DNA from: Acrocarpospora pleiomorpha
GTDB lineage: Bacteria > Actinomycetota > Actinomycetes > Streptosporangiales > Streptosporangiaceae
Direction of reading: 5' to 3'
Length of the DNA stretch: 45,098 nucleotides
Assembly (NCBI RefSeq): GCF_009687885.1
Contig: NZ_BLAF01000013.1
Location: 318,924 to 364,021 of the forward strand
The notes beneath the pieces are model-generated. The model ran no database searches. It saw only the letters and a list, made by a program, of their open reading frames with translations, and was not told the DNA's origin. Below, piece by piece: positions 31,378 to 40,228 of this stretch (positions within the stretch are counted from its first letter, which is position 1; each line of letters begins with the position of its first letter). A program made the translations under genes and the position numbers.

Positions 31378-32535
31378 GTGTCCGCCACGCCGAACCAGCG
31401 GATCGAGCGCAGCAGGCGCGCGATCCTCGACGCGTTGAACGAGTCCTTCCCCGCGACCCGGCAGGAGCTGAGCCGCCGGACCGGCCTCGCGCCGAGCACG
31501 GTGGCGGGGATCGTCCGGGACCTGCTGGCCACGGGGCTGGTGCACGAGCACGAGACCGGCGACCACGCGGGACGCGGCAGGCCGTCGTCACGGTTGTCGC
31601 CGCGCCGCCCTCCGGGGTATCTCGTCGGGATCGACTTCGGGCACAGGCACATCTCGGCGGCACTCGCCTCGACCGCGCAGGAGATCGTCGCCGAGGGCAC
31701 GGTGCCGCTCGACGTGGACGCCTCGGCGAGCAACGCGCTCGACCAAGCGGCGATCCTGGTCGCCGACCTGCTGGACCGGGCGGGCGTCCCGGCCGATTCG
31801 GTACGGCGGACCGCGGCGGGGATCCCGGGGCCGATCAACCAGACGACCGGCAAGATCCAGTCGGCCACGATCCTCGCCGGCTGGGCCGGAGTCCAGCCTC
31901 GGCAGGAGCTGATCGCCCGGCTCGGCGGGGAGGTGGTGATCGCGAACGACGCGGAGCTCGCCGCGCTGGCCGAGCACACGCACGGGGCCGGGCAGAACGT
32001 GTCCGACCTGGTCTACGTCAAGGCGTCCCACGGCATCGGAGCCGGGCTGATCCTCGCCGGCAGGCGATACACCGGGGCGTACGGGGCATCGGGGGAGATC
32101 GGGCACACGCTGGTCCAGGAGGGCGGGGCACAGTGCCGTTGCGGGCAGCGCGGCTGCCTCGAATCGGTGGTGTCGATCAGCGAGGTGTGGCGGCAGCTCA
32201 TCGCGGCGGGTCTGCCGCCCTCCGAACGACCCGACAACCTGTTCCTGGACGCCCTGGTCGGCAACCCGGTCGTGGCCCGGATCGTCGCCGACGCGGGACG
32301 CCAGCTCGGACGGGTCCTGTCCGACCTGTGCAACGCCCTGGACCCCGCGATGCTCATCATCGGCGGCGAGCTCGCGACCGCGGGGGACCCTCTCCTGGAA
32401 GGAATCCGCGAATCCCTGCGCCGCTTCGCCCAACCCGCGATCAGCGACCGCGTCCAGATCCGCTCCTCCGCCCTGGGCCCCCGCGCCGGCCTGGTCGGAG
32501 CCCTGACCCTCGCCGCGACGGCACCCGCCCCATGA
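31378..32535 (+). CDS. ROK-family transcriptional regulator
   Basis: A 385-residue regulator. N-terminal winged HTH (RRAILDALNESFPATRQELS, GLAPSTVAGIVRDLLATGLV; about residues 10-65), then a ROK sugar-kinase-like domain with VGIDFGHRHISAAL, YTGAYGASGEIGHTLVQEGG and the zinc motif CRCGQRGCLES. Divergent from the secreted GH97 gene, so it probably represses it and responds to the released sugar or its phosphate. GTG start appears leaderless. Confidence 0.9.
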   Translation: MSATPNQRIERSRRAILDALNESFPATRQELSRRTGLAPSTVAGIVRDLLATGLVHEHETGDHAGRGRPSSRLSPRRPPGYLVGIDFGHRHISAALASTAQEIVAEGTVPLDVDASASNALDQAAILVADLLDRAGVPADSVRRTAAGIPGPINQTTGKIQSATILAGWAGVQPRQELIARLGGEVVIANDAELAALAEHTHGAGQNVSDLVYVKASHGIGAGLILAGRRYTGAYGASGEIGHTLVQEGGAQCRCGQRGCLESVVSISEVWRQLIAAGLPPSERPDNLFLDALVGNPVVARIVADAGRQLGRVLSDLCNALDPAMLIIGGELATAGDPLLEGIRESLRRFAQPAISDRVQIRSSALGPRAGLVGALTLAATAPAP

Positions 32536-32584
32536 AGGACGGGCCCTTCGACACTGACGGCGGCGTGCTGCCCAAGCGGTGACG

Positions 32585-32602
32585 GCCCGCCCTTGTGCGG
32601 GC
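32585..32602 (+). terminator. Terminator after the ROK gene
   Basis: GCCCGC (32585-32590) pairs with GCGGGC (32597-32602), followed by TTGATG. The stop of convergent dnaB lies 69 bp beyond. Confidence 0.55.
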
Positions 32603-32670
32603 TTGATGCCCACCGGAACAACACCACCGTGCCGACCCCGATGTTCTTCCGCTGGCCTCATGTGCGAGGG

Positions 32671-35600
32671 TCAGTGCTGGGCCATGTCGACGAAGCGGCT
32701 GTAGTGGCCCTGGAATGCGACGGTGACGGTGGCTGTGGGGCCGTTTCGGTGTTTGGCGACGATGAGGTCGGCTTCGCCGGCGCGGGGGGATTCGCGCTCG
32801 TAGGCGTCCTCGCGGTGGAGGAGAATGACCATGTCCGCGTCCTGCTCGATGCTGTTGTGGACAGAAATGCCGTTGGCGACGAAGTTGTGGGTGCCGAGCA
32901 CCGTCGCGTCGTACACCATCTGCTCGCCGAGCGCCTCGACGGAGGCGATCTCATCCCAGAAGACATCGTTGGTCGCCGTGATCTCCAGATCCTCACGATC
33001 GAGAATCGCGACCATCTGACCAAGCGTGCTCGCCTCCGAACCTGACGCGGCTCCATCCGGCTGGACCAGAACATCACGCAACTGGTCCCACATCCCCTGA
33101 GGAAGACGAACGGGATCAGTAGCCCTCGTCCTCAGCCGAAGCTCCCGCGCACACATCTCAGCCGCAGCACCCGACATCCCCACGTCTTCAAGAAACCGCA
33201 ACTGGTTCTCGGGCCCGTAGATCGTCAGCCGATGAGTCCCACCCACCGCCACGATCCGGGTCATCACATTGAACCGCAGCAACAACCTCGCAAGATCATC
33301 CACTAACCCCCGGCTCCCAGTAAAACTGATCCGCGCTTCACCAGGCGCATACCGGCCAGCCACATGCCCCCCGAGCGCATCTTCACCGTTCACCTGCCGG
33401 GCAAATACTCCCCCTTCGTGTACACGTCCGTAATCCACAGCTATCGGTCGCCCAGCCTGCGCATCCAGCGCATTCGCGTGTTCAGCGGAACCTTCACCCT
33501 CGGACACGAGTCCGGCGTGCGCATCCACAGCCTTCGCATGTCCAGCGTGCGCGTTCAGCCCACTCGCGTGTCCTGAATCCGCTGCCCCTCCATACACGTA
33601 TGCGAGCGTTTCGCCCACGGGGCCAGACCCGGCTTCCACATCTACCGGTCTTGCGCCTATTGCGGCGGAGGCTTCTCCCCCACGCATAGGCCCAGCGCTC
33701 CCCTCCCAGCGGATCTCGCCCTTGCTCGCCCACAGTTGCCTCAGAAGTAGGGCGAGCTGAGTCTTGCGGAGGCCGAATACGGCGTCAGGTAGGGAAGTCG
33801 CGTTGAGGAGGCGTGGGAGATCTGTCCCCTGAGAAGGGACATGGTCCGTGGTATTCAGCGGGGGAGGGACGTGGCGTGGGACGGCTACTCGGGTGCCGGG
33901 GGAAAGGTCGCCTACGGCGTGCCAGCCGTCGTAGGTGAGGAAGGGGTGGTTGGCGGTGGCTTCGAGTTCGCGGCCGGAGCGGAGGCGGACGCGGTAGACG
34001 GGTTTGATGCCGCTGGGGAAGACGTGGGTCAGGGTGCGGGGGACGAGCTTGAGGCGGTCGTCGAGGGACCAGACGGGGATGTCGCGGGTGTCGGAGTCGA
34101 GGAGGTCGCGGAGGGTGGCTTCGGCGCCGGTGTCGGCGCGGAGGATTCGGGTGTTCGCGGTGAGGCAGCCGGACTCGCGGAGGTCGGAGACGGCGGGGCG
34201 TTTGTCGGTTCGCTGTTCTGGGCCTCGGTTGAGCTGGGAGATGGCGATCACGGGGACCTCCAGCTCCTTGGCGAGCAGCTTGAGCGCTCGGGACAGCTCG
34301 GAGACCTCCTGCTGGCGGCTCTCGGTCTTCTTGGGGGAACTCATCAGCTGGAGATAGTCCACGATGACGAACTTCAGGTCGTGGCGCTGCTTGAGGCGGC
34401 GGCACTTGGCCCGGATCTCCATCATCGACATGTTGGGCGAATCGTCGATGAACAGGGGCGCCTCGGCGACCTCGCCCATGCGCCGCGCCATCCGAGTCCA
34501 GTCGTCGTCGTTCATCAGGCCGGACCGCATGGTGTGCAGGGCAACCCGCGCCTCGGCCGAGAGCAGACGCATCGTGATCTCGTTACGCGACATTTCCAGC
34601 GAGAAGATCACCGTGGTCAGGCCATGCTTGATCGCCGCAGAACGCGCGAAATCCAGCCCGAGAGTCGAGTTGTGCGTCGGAATCCACGTCTTGCCCGCAA
34701 GGTACATATGGTCGGCATTGTCGATCTCCACGCATCGGACCGGCCGGCTTTCCACACGCCGCACATCGGTGATGTACCGCAGGCGCGTCGTCGGGTGATC
34801 GCGAGTCGTCTGCCGGGCAACCTTGCGAGGAAGCCGAAACACCTTGTCAGCGGGCGTAAATGTGATCACGTAAGCGGTGGAGGTCCCCAAGGACCGACCC
34901 GAGACAGGCTTCTCAGTCCAGGTGGCCTTATATCCGAGGCTAAGGATCAGTTCCCAAGCGCCCTCAGCGAGCCGCTCGCTGGTGACTGCGAACTGGATGG
35001 TCCCACCGGCATTGACGTAGCCATCCGTGTCGAGCAGCCCAGCGAGCAGCGCCCGGCGCTGGTCTTCAGAGGCACGCAGGTAGTCCTGAGGGATGTGCTT
35101 GTCGTTCAGAACACCCATGCTCCGCAGAATCGCCTGAGCGGTCCCGTGATGATTCCTGCACTCCTGGCACTGCCTCAGACCTGCAGAAGGGCTCCCGCAA
35201 TCAGGACATGTCGGCTCGGGTACGGGATCGGAGAGGAATCTCGCCTTCCCTCCGCAGGTTCGCCCGCACGAACGAACCTGGGATGTCCGCGGGACAAATG
35301 ACATACCGCAGACGACGCAAGCGCGGGCTGGGATCGGATCTTCCTGCGGCAGCCGGATCGAGTAGAGCAGCCTTCCAGCCTGCTTCGTTACTATCAGGCC
35401 TTCTGCCTCGATCTCCGCGATGATCTCGGGATCAGCGCTCGTGAGCAGGGCCCCCGCACTGTGCCCGTCACCGAGCCATGCGCCAAGCGCATATGGAGGG
35501 AAGGGAAGCTCCCTGTCCGGGAAGGCTGCGGTCTTGGCCACGGAGACCGCGTGGTTCAAACGCCGATCGGCCGTCTCGCACCGCAGGGTCGCGGCGATCT

Positions 35601-36582
35601 GCTCGGTTGTCTTCACTGACGCGAACGTCCGCTGGTTGCGATGGTGGGCGTGACCGGTGGCGGCCTGCTGGGCCGACCGGCGGGACGCGCGGGTCTCGGT
35701 CAGCCACTGGTGAGCGGCGTCGGCGACGATCACCGTGCCGTCGCTGAACTCGATCTCATAGCAGGGGCGGCCGTACATCACGTCCGTGGCCGCGATGACG
35801 CGGGCCGGCTTGCCGTCGGCGCCGATCAACCAGTCGCCGACGTCGACCTCGCCCATCGTGGTCCAGCCGTCAGGTGTGGGCAGTGGCGTGTCGAGCGCGA
35901 GCGCCTTGCCGATGGCGGGACGAGCGGCGACGACGATCATCTGTCCTGGATGGAGGCCGTTGGTCAGCGCGTCCAGGTCCTGGAAGCCGGTCGGCACTCC
36001 AACCATCTGGCCGTGGCGACTTCCGATGGCCTCGATCTCGTCCAGAGCGGCCGGCATGATCTCCGAAAGCGGCAGATAGTCCTCCGACGTCCGCCTTTCG
36101 GTGACCTTGTAGATCTCGGCCTGGGCCCGATCGACGAGATCGTCGACTTCCTCGTTCTGGCCGCCGTAACCGTAGGAGACGATTCGGGTCCCCGCCTCGA
36201 TCAATCGCCGGAGCACCGCCTGCTCACGAACGATCTTGGCGTAATACCCGGCGTTGGCCGCCGTCGGCACCACGACGGTGAGGGTGTGCAGATATGCCCC
36301 ACCCCCGACCTTCGCCACCTCACCCCGCCGCTGCAGTTCGTCGAAGACCGTGACCGCGTCGGCCGGATCCCCCCGCCCGTAAAGATCAGTGATGATCTCG
36401 TAAACGATCTGATGGGCAGGCCGGTAGAAGTCGTCGGACCGCAGCACCTCGACCACATCGGCGATCGCGTCCTTGGAGATGAGCATGCCGCCCAGGACCG
36501 ACTGCTCGGCCTCGATGTTGTTCGGCGGAGTCCGCTCGAACGAAGGCTCAGACGGCCCACCCGAAAAATCGACAACGCTCAT
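32671..36582 (-). CDS. dnaB: Replicative DNA helicase precursor containing two inteins
   Basis: The frame encodes 1303 residues; removal of two inteins leaves 453, the normal DnaB size. Extein 1 (1-226) is the N-terminal domain and start of the RecA fold, ending in Walker A ARPAIGK. Extein 2 (639-805) starts STLGLDFARS, contains IFSLEMS, the Walker B FVIVDYLQLM and ends SDLRESG. Extein 3 (1244-1303) begins SIEQDADMVILLHRED. Both splice junctions restore conserved DnaB motifs exactly, so splicing is needed for function. Start ATG 36582 gives MSVVDFSGG; its ribosome binding site is weak. The gene is convergent with ROK and divergent from MATE. Confidence 0.97.
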   Translation of the reverse strand: MSVVDFSGGPSEPSFERTPPNNIEAEQSVLGGMLISKDAIADVVEVLRSDDFYRPAHQIVYEIITDLYGRGDPADAVTVFDELQRRGEVAKVGGGAYLHTLTVVVPTAANAGYYAKIVREQAVLRRLIEAGTRIVSYGYGGQNEEVDDLVDRAQAEIYKVTERRTSEDYLPLSEIMPAALDEIEAIGSRHGQMVGVPTGFQDLDALTNGLHPGQMIVVAARPAIGKALALDTPLPTPDGWTTMGEVDVGDWLIGADGKPARVIAATDVMYGRPCYEIEFSDGTVIVADAAHQWLTETRASRRSAQQAATGHAHHRNQRTFASVKTTEQIAATLRCETADRRLNHAVSVAKTAAFPDRELPFPPYALGAWLGDGHSAGALLTSADPEIIAEIEAEGLIVTKQAGRLLYSIRLPQEDPIPARACVVCGMSFVPRTSQVRSCGRTCGGKARFLSDPVPEPTCPDCGSPSAGLRQCQECRNHHGTAQAILRSMGVLNDKHIPQDYLRASEDQRRALLAGLLDTDGYVNAGGTIQFAVTSERLAEGAWELILSLGYKATWTEKPVSGRSLGTSTAYVITFTPADKVFRLPRKVARQTTRDHPTTRLRYITDVRRVESRPVRCVEIDNADHMYLAGKTWIPTHNSTLGLDFARSAAIKHGLTTVIFSLEMSRNEITMRLLSAEARVALHTMRSGLMNDDDWTRMARRMGEVAEAPLFIDDSPNMSMMEIRAKCRRLKQRHDLKFVIVDYLQLMSSPKKTESRQQEVSELSRALKLLAKELEVPVIAISQLNRGPEQRTDKRPAVSDLRESGCLTANTRILRADTGAEATLRDLLDSDTRDIPVWSLDDRLKLVPRTLTHVFPSGIKPVYRVRLRSGRELEATANHPFLTYDGWHAVGDLSPGTRVAVPRHVPPPLNTTDHVPSQGTDLPRLLNATSLPDAVFGLRKTQLALLLRQLWASKGEIRWEGSAGPMRGGEASAAIGARPVDVEAGSGPVGETLAYVYGGAADSGHASGLNAHAGHAKAVDAHAGLVSEGEGSAEHANALDAQAGRPIAVDYGRVHEGGVFARQVNGEDALGGHVAGRYAPGEARISFTGSRGLVDDLARLLLRFNVMTRIVAVGGTHRLTIYGPENQLRFLEDVGMSGAAAEMCARELRLRTRATDPVRLPQGMWDQLRDVLVQPDGAASGSEASTLGQMVAILDREDLEITATNDVFWDEIASVEALGEQMVYDATVLGTHNFVANGISVHNSIEQDADMVILLHREDAYERESPRAGEADLIVAKHRNGPTATVTVAFQGHYSRFVDMAQH
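32854..34167 (-). other. Intein 2 in DnaB, class 1, degenerate endonuclease
   Basis: Precursor residues 806-1243 (438 aa), between SDLRESG and SIEQDAD. It begins with Cys (CLTANTRIL), block B is GRELEATANHPFLT, and it ends ATVLGTHNFVANGISVHN with Ser as +1. All class 1 splicing residues are present. The endonuclease domain looks decayed: where related DnaB inteins have an acidic residue (xWATDG-like), this reads LWASKGEI. About 120 residues of Ala/Gly/His-rich repeats interrupt it. Confidence 0.9.
34669..35904 (-). other. Intein 1 in DnaB, Walker A site, class 3 type, with homing endonuclease
   Basis: Precursor residues 227-638 (412 aa), inserted between GK and ST of the P-loop. It starts with Ala (ALALDTPLP), not Cys/Ser. 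It has block B VIVADAAHQWLT (Trp67), block F VRCVEIDNADHMYL (Cys391) and block G WIPTHN (Thr410, Asn412). Ala1 plus Trp/Cys/Thr is the signature of class 3 inteins, in which Cys F:4 forms the branched intermediate. LAGLIDADG motifs are YALGAWLGDG and LLAGLLDTDGYV. A Cys-rich part lies between them. Confidence 0.9.
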
Positions 36583-36882
36583 CGCAACCCGACACCCAAC
36601 GACGGCGAAACTCCCGGCTGCGGCCGCTCACGCCGCCAACCAGCCATCCCCAGACCAACGGCCGCGCCGGTGTCCAGCCTCGTCACGGTCCCCGACTCGC
36701 TCGCTGCCGAGCGAGAGCCACCCCTCGCGGCGGGATCTCGTGACGTGCCATCGTGATGTCCGGCTATTCGATCGGTCATGCGTCCCCCTCCACTCCGGCC
36801 GCACCACCCCCAGTTGTAGAGGACCGGGACGACAGTTTCCCGGGTTGTGGGGGCAACCGGCAACGAAGCCTGTCGACAGACC
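36583..36882. other. Gene-free stretch upstream of dnaB
   Basis: I see no credible gene in these 300 bp. Frames on both strands are short and lack coding bias. It should carry the dnaB promoter, but I could not assign -35/-10 elements with confidence. Confidence 0.5.
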
Positions 36883-37010
36883 TGTGGATAAGGTGTGCAC
36901 TTCTGCCGCCAGGGTGTGGGAAGCCTGGGGACGAGCCTGGGGATAACCTGTCCACAGGCTGTGGATAATCACTCTGACCTGCGGAAACAATATCCACCGG
37001 CTGTGGAGAA
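36883..37010. promoter_or_regulatory. Cluster of DnaA-box-like sites between dnaB and the MATE gene
   Basis: Two perfect boxes TGTGGATAA (complement TTATCCACA) at 36883-36891 and 36960-36968. Near matches are TGGGGATAA (36938-36946), CTGTCCACA (36948-36956), ATATCCACC (36990-36998) and TGTGGAGAA (37002-37010). Six sites lie in 128 bp. The unwinding element and dnaA/dnaN neighbours of oriC are missing, so regulation of dnaB by DnaA or DnaA titration is more likely. Confidence 0.6.
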
Positions 37011-37088
37011 AAGAAAGTCGGGGCACCGATGAGAATCGGTCCGAAATGTCCTGTATATCCCCAGTATGGATGATCTTGCGGTAATCAG

Positions 37089-37094
37089 CATAAT
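37089..37094 (+). promoter_or_regulatory. -10 element (CATAAT) of the MATE gene, leaderless start
   Basis: CATAAT is followed by 6 nt and the ATG at 37101. Confidence 0.5.
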
Positions 37095-37100
37095 GGCTCT

Positions 37101-38408
37101 ATGCCACTTACCCATGGCGAAGGCCGTACCACCGACCGGGAGATCCTCCGGCTTGCCGTGCCCGCCTTCGCGGCGCTGGTCGCCGAGCCGCTGTTCCTGC
37201 TGACCGACTACGCGATCGTGGGACGGCTGGGGACGAGCGCGCTGGGGGCGCTCAGCGTTGCGGGGACGATCTTGGCCACGATCGTGAACCTGTGCGTCTT
37301 CCTGGCGTACGGCACCACGGCCGCGGTCGCCAGGCAGGTGGGGGCGGGCAACCATCGGCAGGCCGTACAGCGCGGGATGGACGGGGTGTGGCTGGCGGCG
37401 GCGATCGGGGTGGGCGTGGTGGTCGTCTGCTGGCCGCTGGCGCCGGGGCTGGTGGGGCTGATCGACGCGCCGCCGGAGGTGACCGCCGACGCGATCACGT
37501 ACCTGCGGATCAGCCTGGTCGGGACGCCGGCGATGCTGATCGTGCTCGCGGGGACCGGGGTGTTACGCGGGCTGCAGGACACAGTCACGCCGCTCACGGT
37601 CTCGGTCGGCGGGTTCGCGCTCAACGCCGCGTTGAATGCCTGGTTCGTGCTCGGGCTCGGGTGGGGGCTCGCGGGGTCGGCCTGGGGCACGGTGGCCGCC
37701 CAGTCGCTGGCCGCGGGGGCGTACCTGATCGTGGTGGTGCGGGGCGCGCGGCGGGTACGGGCTTCGCTGCGGCCGGATTTGGCGGGCATCAAGACGTCGG
37801 GAACGGCCGGGATCGCGCTGCTGATTCGTACCGTCTGCCTGAGGATCGTGCTGGTCACGGCAACCGTGATCGCGGCCAGGCTGGGTGTCGCCGAGGTCGC
37901 CGCGCACGGGATCACCACCCAGCTGTGGACGCTGCTCGCCTTCGCGCTCGACGCGATCGCCATCGCGGGTCAGGCGCTCACCGGGAAGCTGCTCGGCGCC
38001 GGCGATGTGCTGGGAGCGCGGCGGGTGACCGGGCGCATGGTGATGTGGGGCGTCGTCAGCGGCGTGGTGCTGGGCCTGGCCGTGATCGGCTGTCGCCCCT
38101 TCATTCCGGGGATCTTCGCCGCGGAACCGGCGGTGGCCGCGCAGATCGACGCGGTGTTGTGGACGGTCGCGCTGTTCCAGCCGATCGCGGGCGTGGTCTT
38201 CGTGCTCGACGGGGTGCTCATCGGTGCGGGTGATCAGCGTTATCTGGCCTGGGCCGCCGCGGTCACCACCCTCACGTACCTGCCGTTCGCCTTGCTGGCG
38301 GGCAGCCTGGTCGGGCTGTGGCTGGCCATCGGGGTCTGGATGCTGGCCCGGCTGGCCACGCTGGGCCTGCGCGCACGGGGCGACGCCTGGCTGGTGAGCG
38401 GTGCCTGA
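37101..38408 (+). CDS. MATE family efflux transporter
   Basis: A 435-residue membrane protein with about twelve helices in two similar halves. REILRLAVPAFAALVAEPLF then LLTDYAIVGRLGTSALGALS is the MATE N-terminal signature; GLGWGLAGSAWGTVAAQSLA closes the first half, and AAHGITTQLWTLLAFALDAI, AIAGQALTGKLLGAGD mark the second. It exports cationic or drug-like compounds using an ion gradient; substrate unknown. The same gene lies between rplI and dnaB in Streptomyces. Start is leaderless-like. Confidence 0.93.
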   Translation: MPLTHGEGRTTDREILRLAVPAFAALVAEPLFLLTDYAIVGRLGTSALGALSVAGTILATIVNLCVFLAYGTTAAVARQVGAGNHRQAVQRGMDGVWLAAAIGVGVVVVCWPLAPGLVGLIDAPPEVTADAITYLRISLVGTPAMLIVLAGTGVLRGLQDTVTPLTVSVGGFALNAALNAWFVLGLGWGLAGSAWGTVAAQSLAAGAYLIVVVRGARRVRASLRPDLAGIKTSGTAGIALLIRTVCLRIVLVTATVIAARLGVAEVAAHGITTQLWTLLAFALDAIAIAGQALTGKLLGAGDVLGARRVTGRMVMWGVVSGVVLGLAVIGCRPFIPGIFAAEPAVAAQIDAVLWTVALFQPIAGVVFVLDGVLIGAGDQRYLAWAAAVTTLTYLPFALLAGSLVGLWLAIGVWMLARLATLGLRARGDAWLVSGA

Positions 38409-38659
38409 CCATCGGGCCGAAATCGCACAAACAGCCGACCGTAGATGTGAATAAGTGGAATCCGGCTCGGCGATTCATGAGCATTTAAGGTTCAACCATA
38501 GCCGGTCAGTATGGCAGACCAAGCCTCCAGACCAGGGCAAACACTTCAACTTCATAACATGTCCAATAAATGACGGGAGGGTAGTCATTTGGGCCCTTGT
38601 CGGCGGTAGTCGGATGAGGCACTGTTGCCTACGGTCTTGCCTCTGACGATTGGCCTGTC

Positions 38660-40177
38660 GTGACGTCTGTACGCCAGCCCACATCGACCTCCGTACTCCG
38701 TCGCATGCCCGCGACGGAGGCCACCGTGCTGCGTACGGCAGGCCTGCGGGAGATCTACACCCGCAATGACCTGATCGTGCTTGGTTTGGGCGTCATGATC
38801 GGTGCGGGCATATTCAGCATCGCCGGCAGACAGGCCGCCAGTATGGCCGGTCCCGGCGTCATCCTCTCTTTCATGATCGCCGGAATTACCAGCCTGCTGG
38901 CCGCGATCTGCTACGCCGAACTCTGTTCCACGATGCCGGTCTCCGGCAGCGCGTACACCTACACCTACGTCATTTTCGGTGAGGTCTGGGCCTGGATCAT
39001 CGGCTGGTCGCTGATCCTGGAGATGGAGCTCGCGGCCGCCGTGGTGGCCCGCGTCTGGTCGCTGTACTTCGCCCAGATGCTCACCGAGCTCGGCGTCACC
39101 GTGCCCGCGCTGCTGAGCCGCCCCGAAGGTTTCGACCTGTTCACCCTGCTCATCCTGACCACGCTCACCGGAATCGTGGCGTTCAATGCGAAAGTCGGCC
39201 TGCGCGCCCTGTGGGTCATGGTCTCCGCCAAGCTCGTGGGCATCTCGGCGGTCATCATCATCGGCTCGCTGCACTTCAACGCCGGCAACATCGCCCAGAT
39301 CCCGGTCGACCCCGCGCCGCTGGTGACCGACGCGGACACGCTCCACTCGACGGTCTTCGGCCTGCTCATCGGCGAGACCCACGCGTTCGGCTGGTTCGGG
39401 ATCCTGGCGGCCACCCCGGCCATCGCCTTCGCCTACCTCGGATTCGACATCGTCACCACGGCGGCCGAGGAGACCAAGGACGCGACCCGGACCGTTCCGC
39501 AGGGCATGATCCGGGCCCTGGCCACGGCGACCGTGATCTACATCGCGGTGGCGGTGGTCATGATCGGAATGGTGACGTACTCCAAGATCACCCAGGGCGC
39601 GCCACTCGCGGACGCGTTCCGGCTGGTCGGCGAGACCTTCATGGTGCACGTGATCAACATCACCGCCGTGCTCGGGCTCACCACCGTGGTGTTCGTGCTG
39701 CTGGTCGGACAAACCCGGGTGGTGTTCGCGATGGCCCGCGACGGCCTGCTGCCCACCCAGCTGGCGCGGCTCAGCGGCTCGCACCGCACCCCCGCGACCG
39801 CGACCCTGGTCATCGGCGCGATCGCGATCCTGCTGGCCGAATTCGGCCCGGTCCTCACCCTCGAACAGCTCGTCGTGATCGGTACGCTGTTCGCGTTCAT
39901 GATCGTGTCAGCCGGTGTGATCAGTATGCGGCGGAGCATGCCCGACCTCCCCCGCGGCTTCAAAGTGCCGGGGTCCCCGCTGGTCCCGGCTCTGTCCATC
40001 GTGGCGACGCTGTGGCTGATGCTGAACCTGCAGGTCATCACCTGGCTGTATTTCGTGCTCTGGATGGCCGTCGGCGTGCTCGTCTACCAGTTGTACGGCC
40101 GAAGGCACAGCGCCCTGGCCCCCACCATCGGCCGCCATCGGCGCCCGCAACCGCCCAAACACCAGACCCGGACATGA
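38660..40177 (+). CDS. APC superfamily amino acid permease
   Basis: A 505-residue transporter with about twelve helices. The first helix NDLIVLGLGVMIGAGIFSIA carries the APC GxG substrate-binding motif. YAELCSTMPVSGSAYTYTYV, FAYLGFDIVTTAAEETKDAT and RTVPQGMIRAL are typical of cationic amino acid transporters. GTG 38660 is used as start; ATG 38705 is an alternative. The 250 bp before it have no gene and no promoter I can place with confidence. The gene is inserted between MATE and rplI relative to the Streptomyces order. Confidence 0.92.
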   Translation: MTSVRQPTSTSVLRRMPATEATVLRTAGLREIYTRNDLIVLGLGVMIGAGIFSIAGRQAASMAGPGVILSFMIAGITSLLAAICYAELCSTMPVSGSAYTYTYVIFGEVWAWIIGWSLILEMELAAAVVARVWSLYFAQMLTELGVTVPALLSRPEGFDLFTLLILTTLTGIVAFNAKVGLRALWVMVSAKLVGISAVIIIGSLHFNAGNIAQIPVDPAPLVTDADTLHSTVFGLLIGETHAFGWFGILAATPAIAFAYLGFDIVTTAAEETKDATRTVPQGMIRALATATVIYIAVAVVMIGMVTYSKITQGAPLADAFRLVGETFMVHVINITAVLGLTTVVFVLLVGQTRVVFAMARDGLLPTQLARLSGSHRTPATATLVIGAIAILLAEFGPVLTLEQLVVIGTLFAFMIVSAGVISMRRSMPDLPRGFKVPGSPLVPALSIVATLWLMLNLQVITWLYFVLWMAVGVLVYQLYGRRHSALAPTIGRHRRPQPPKHQTRT

Positions 40178-40179
40178 CA

Positions 40180-40207
40180 ATGGCCCCTCGTTTAGGCGAG
40201 GGGCCAT
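40180..40207. terminator. Bidirectional terminator between permease and rplI
   Basis: ATGGCCCCTCG (40180-40190) pairs exactly with CGAGGGGCCAT (40197-40207) over a 6-nt loop, 22 bp from the rplI stop. Confidence 0.88.
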
Positions 40208-40228
40208 CGTTCGCGCCGGTTCCGGAGA

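Noticed and set aside
33400..33610. CRISPR-like short repeats
   Set aside because: The similar strings (GCATCCA..TTCGCRTG) are irregular, in frame within intein 2, and have no constant repeat/spacer length.
36883..37010. Chromosomal origin oriC
   Set aside because: DnaA boxes are present, but there is no dnaA/dnaN flank, fewer boxes than actinobacterial origins, and no clear A+T-rich unwinding element. Treated as a regulatory or titration cluster.
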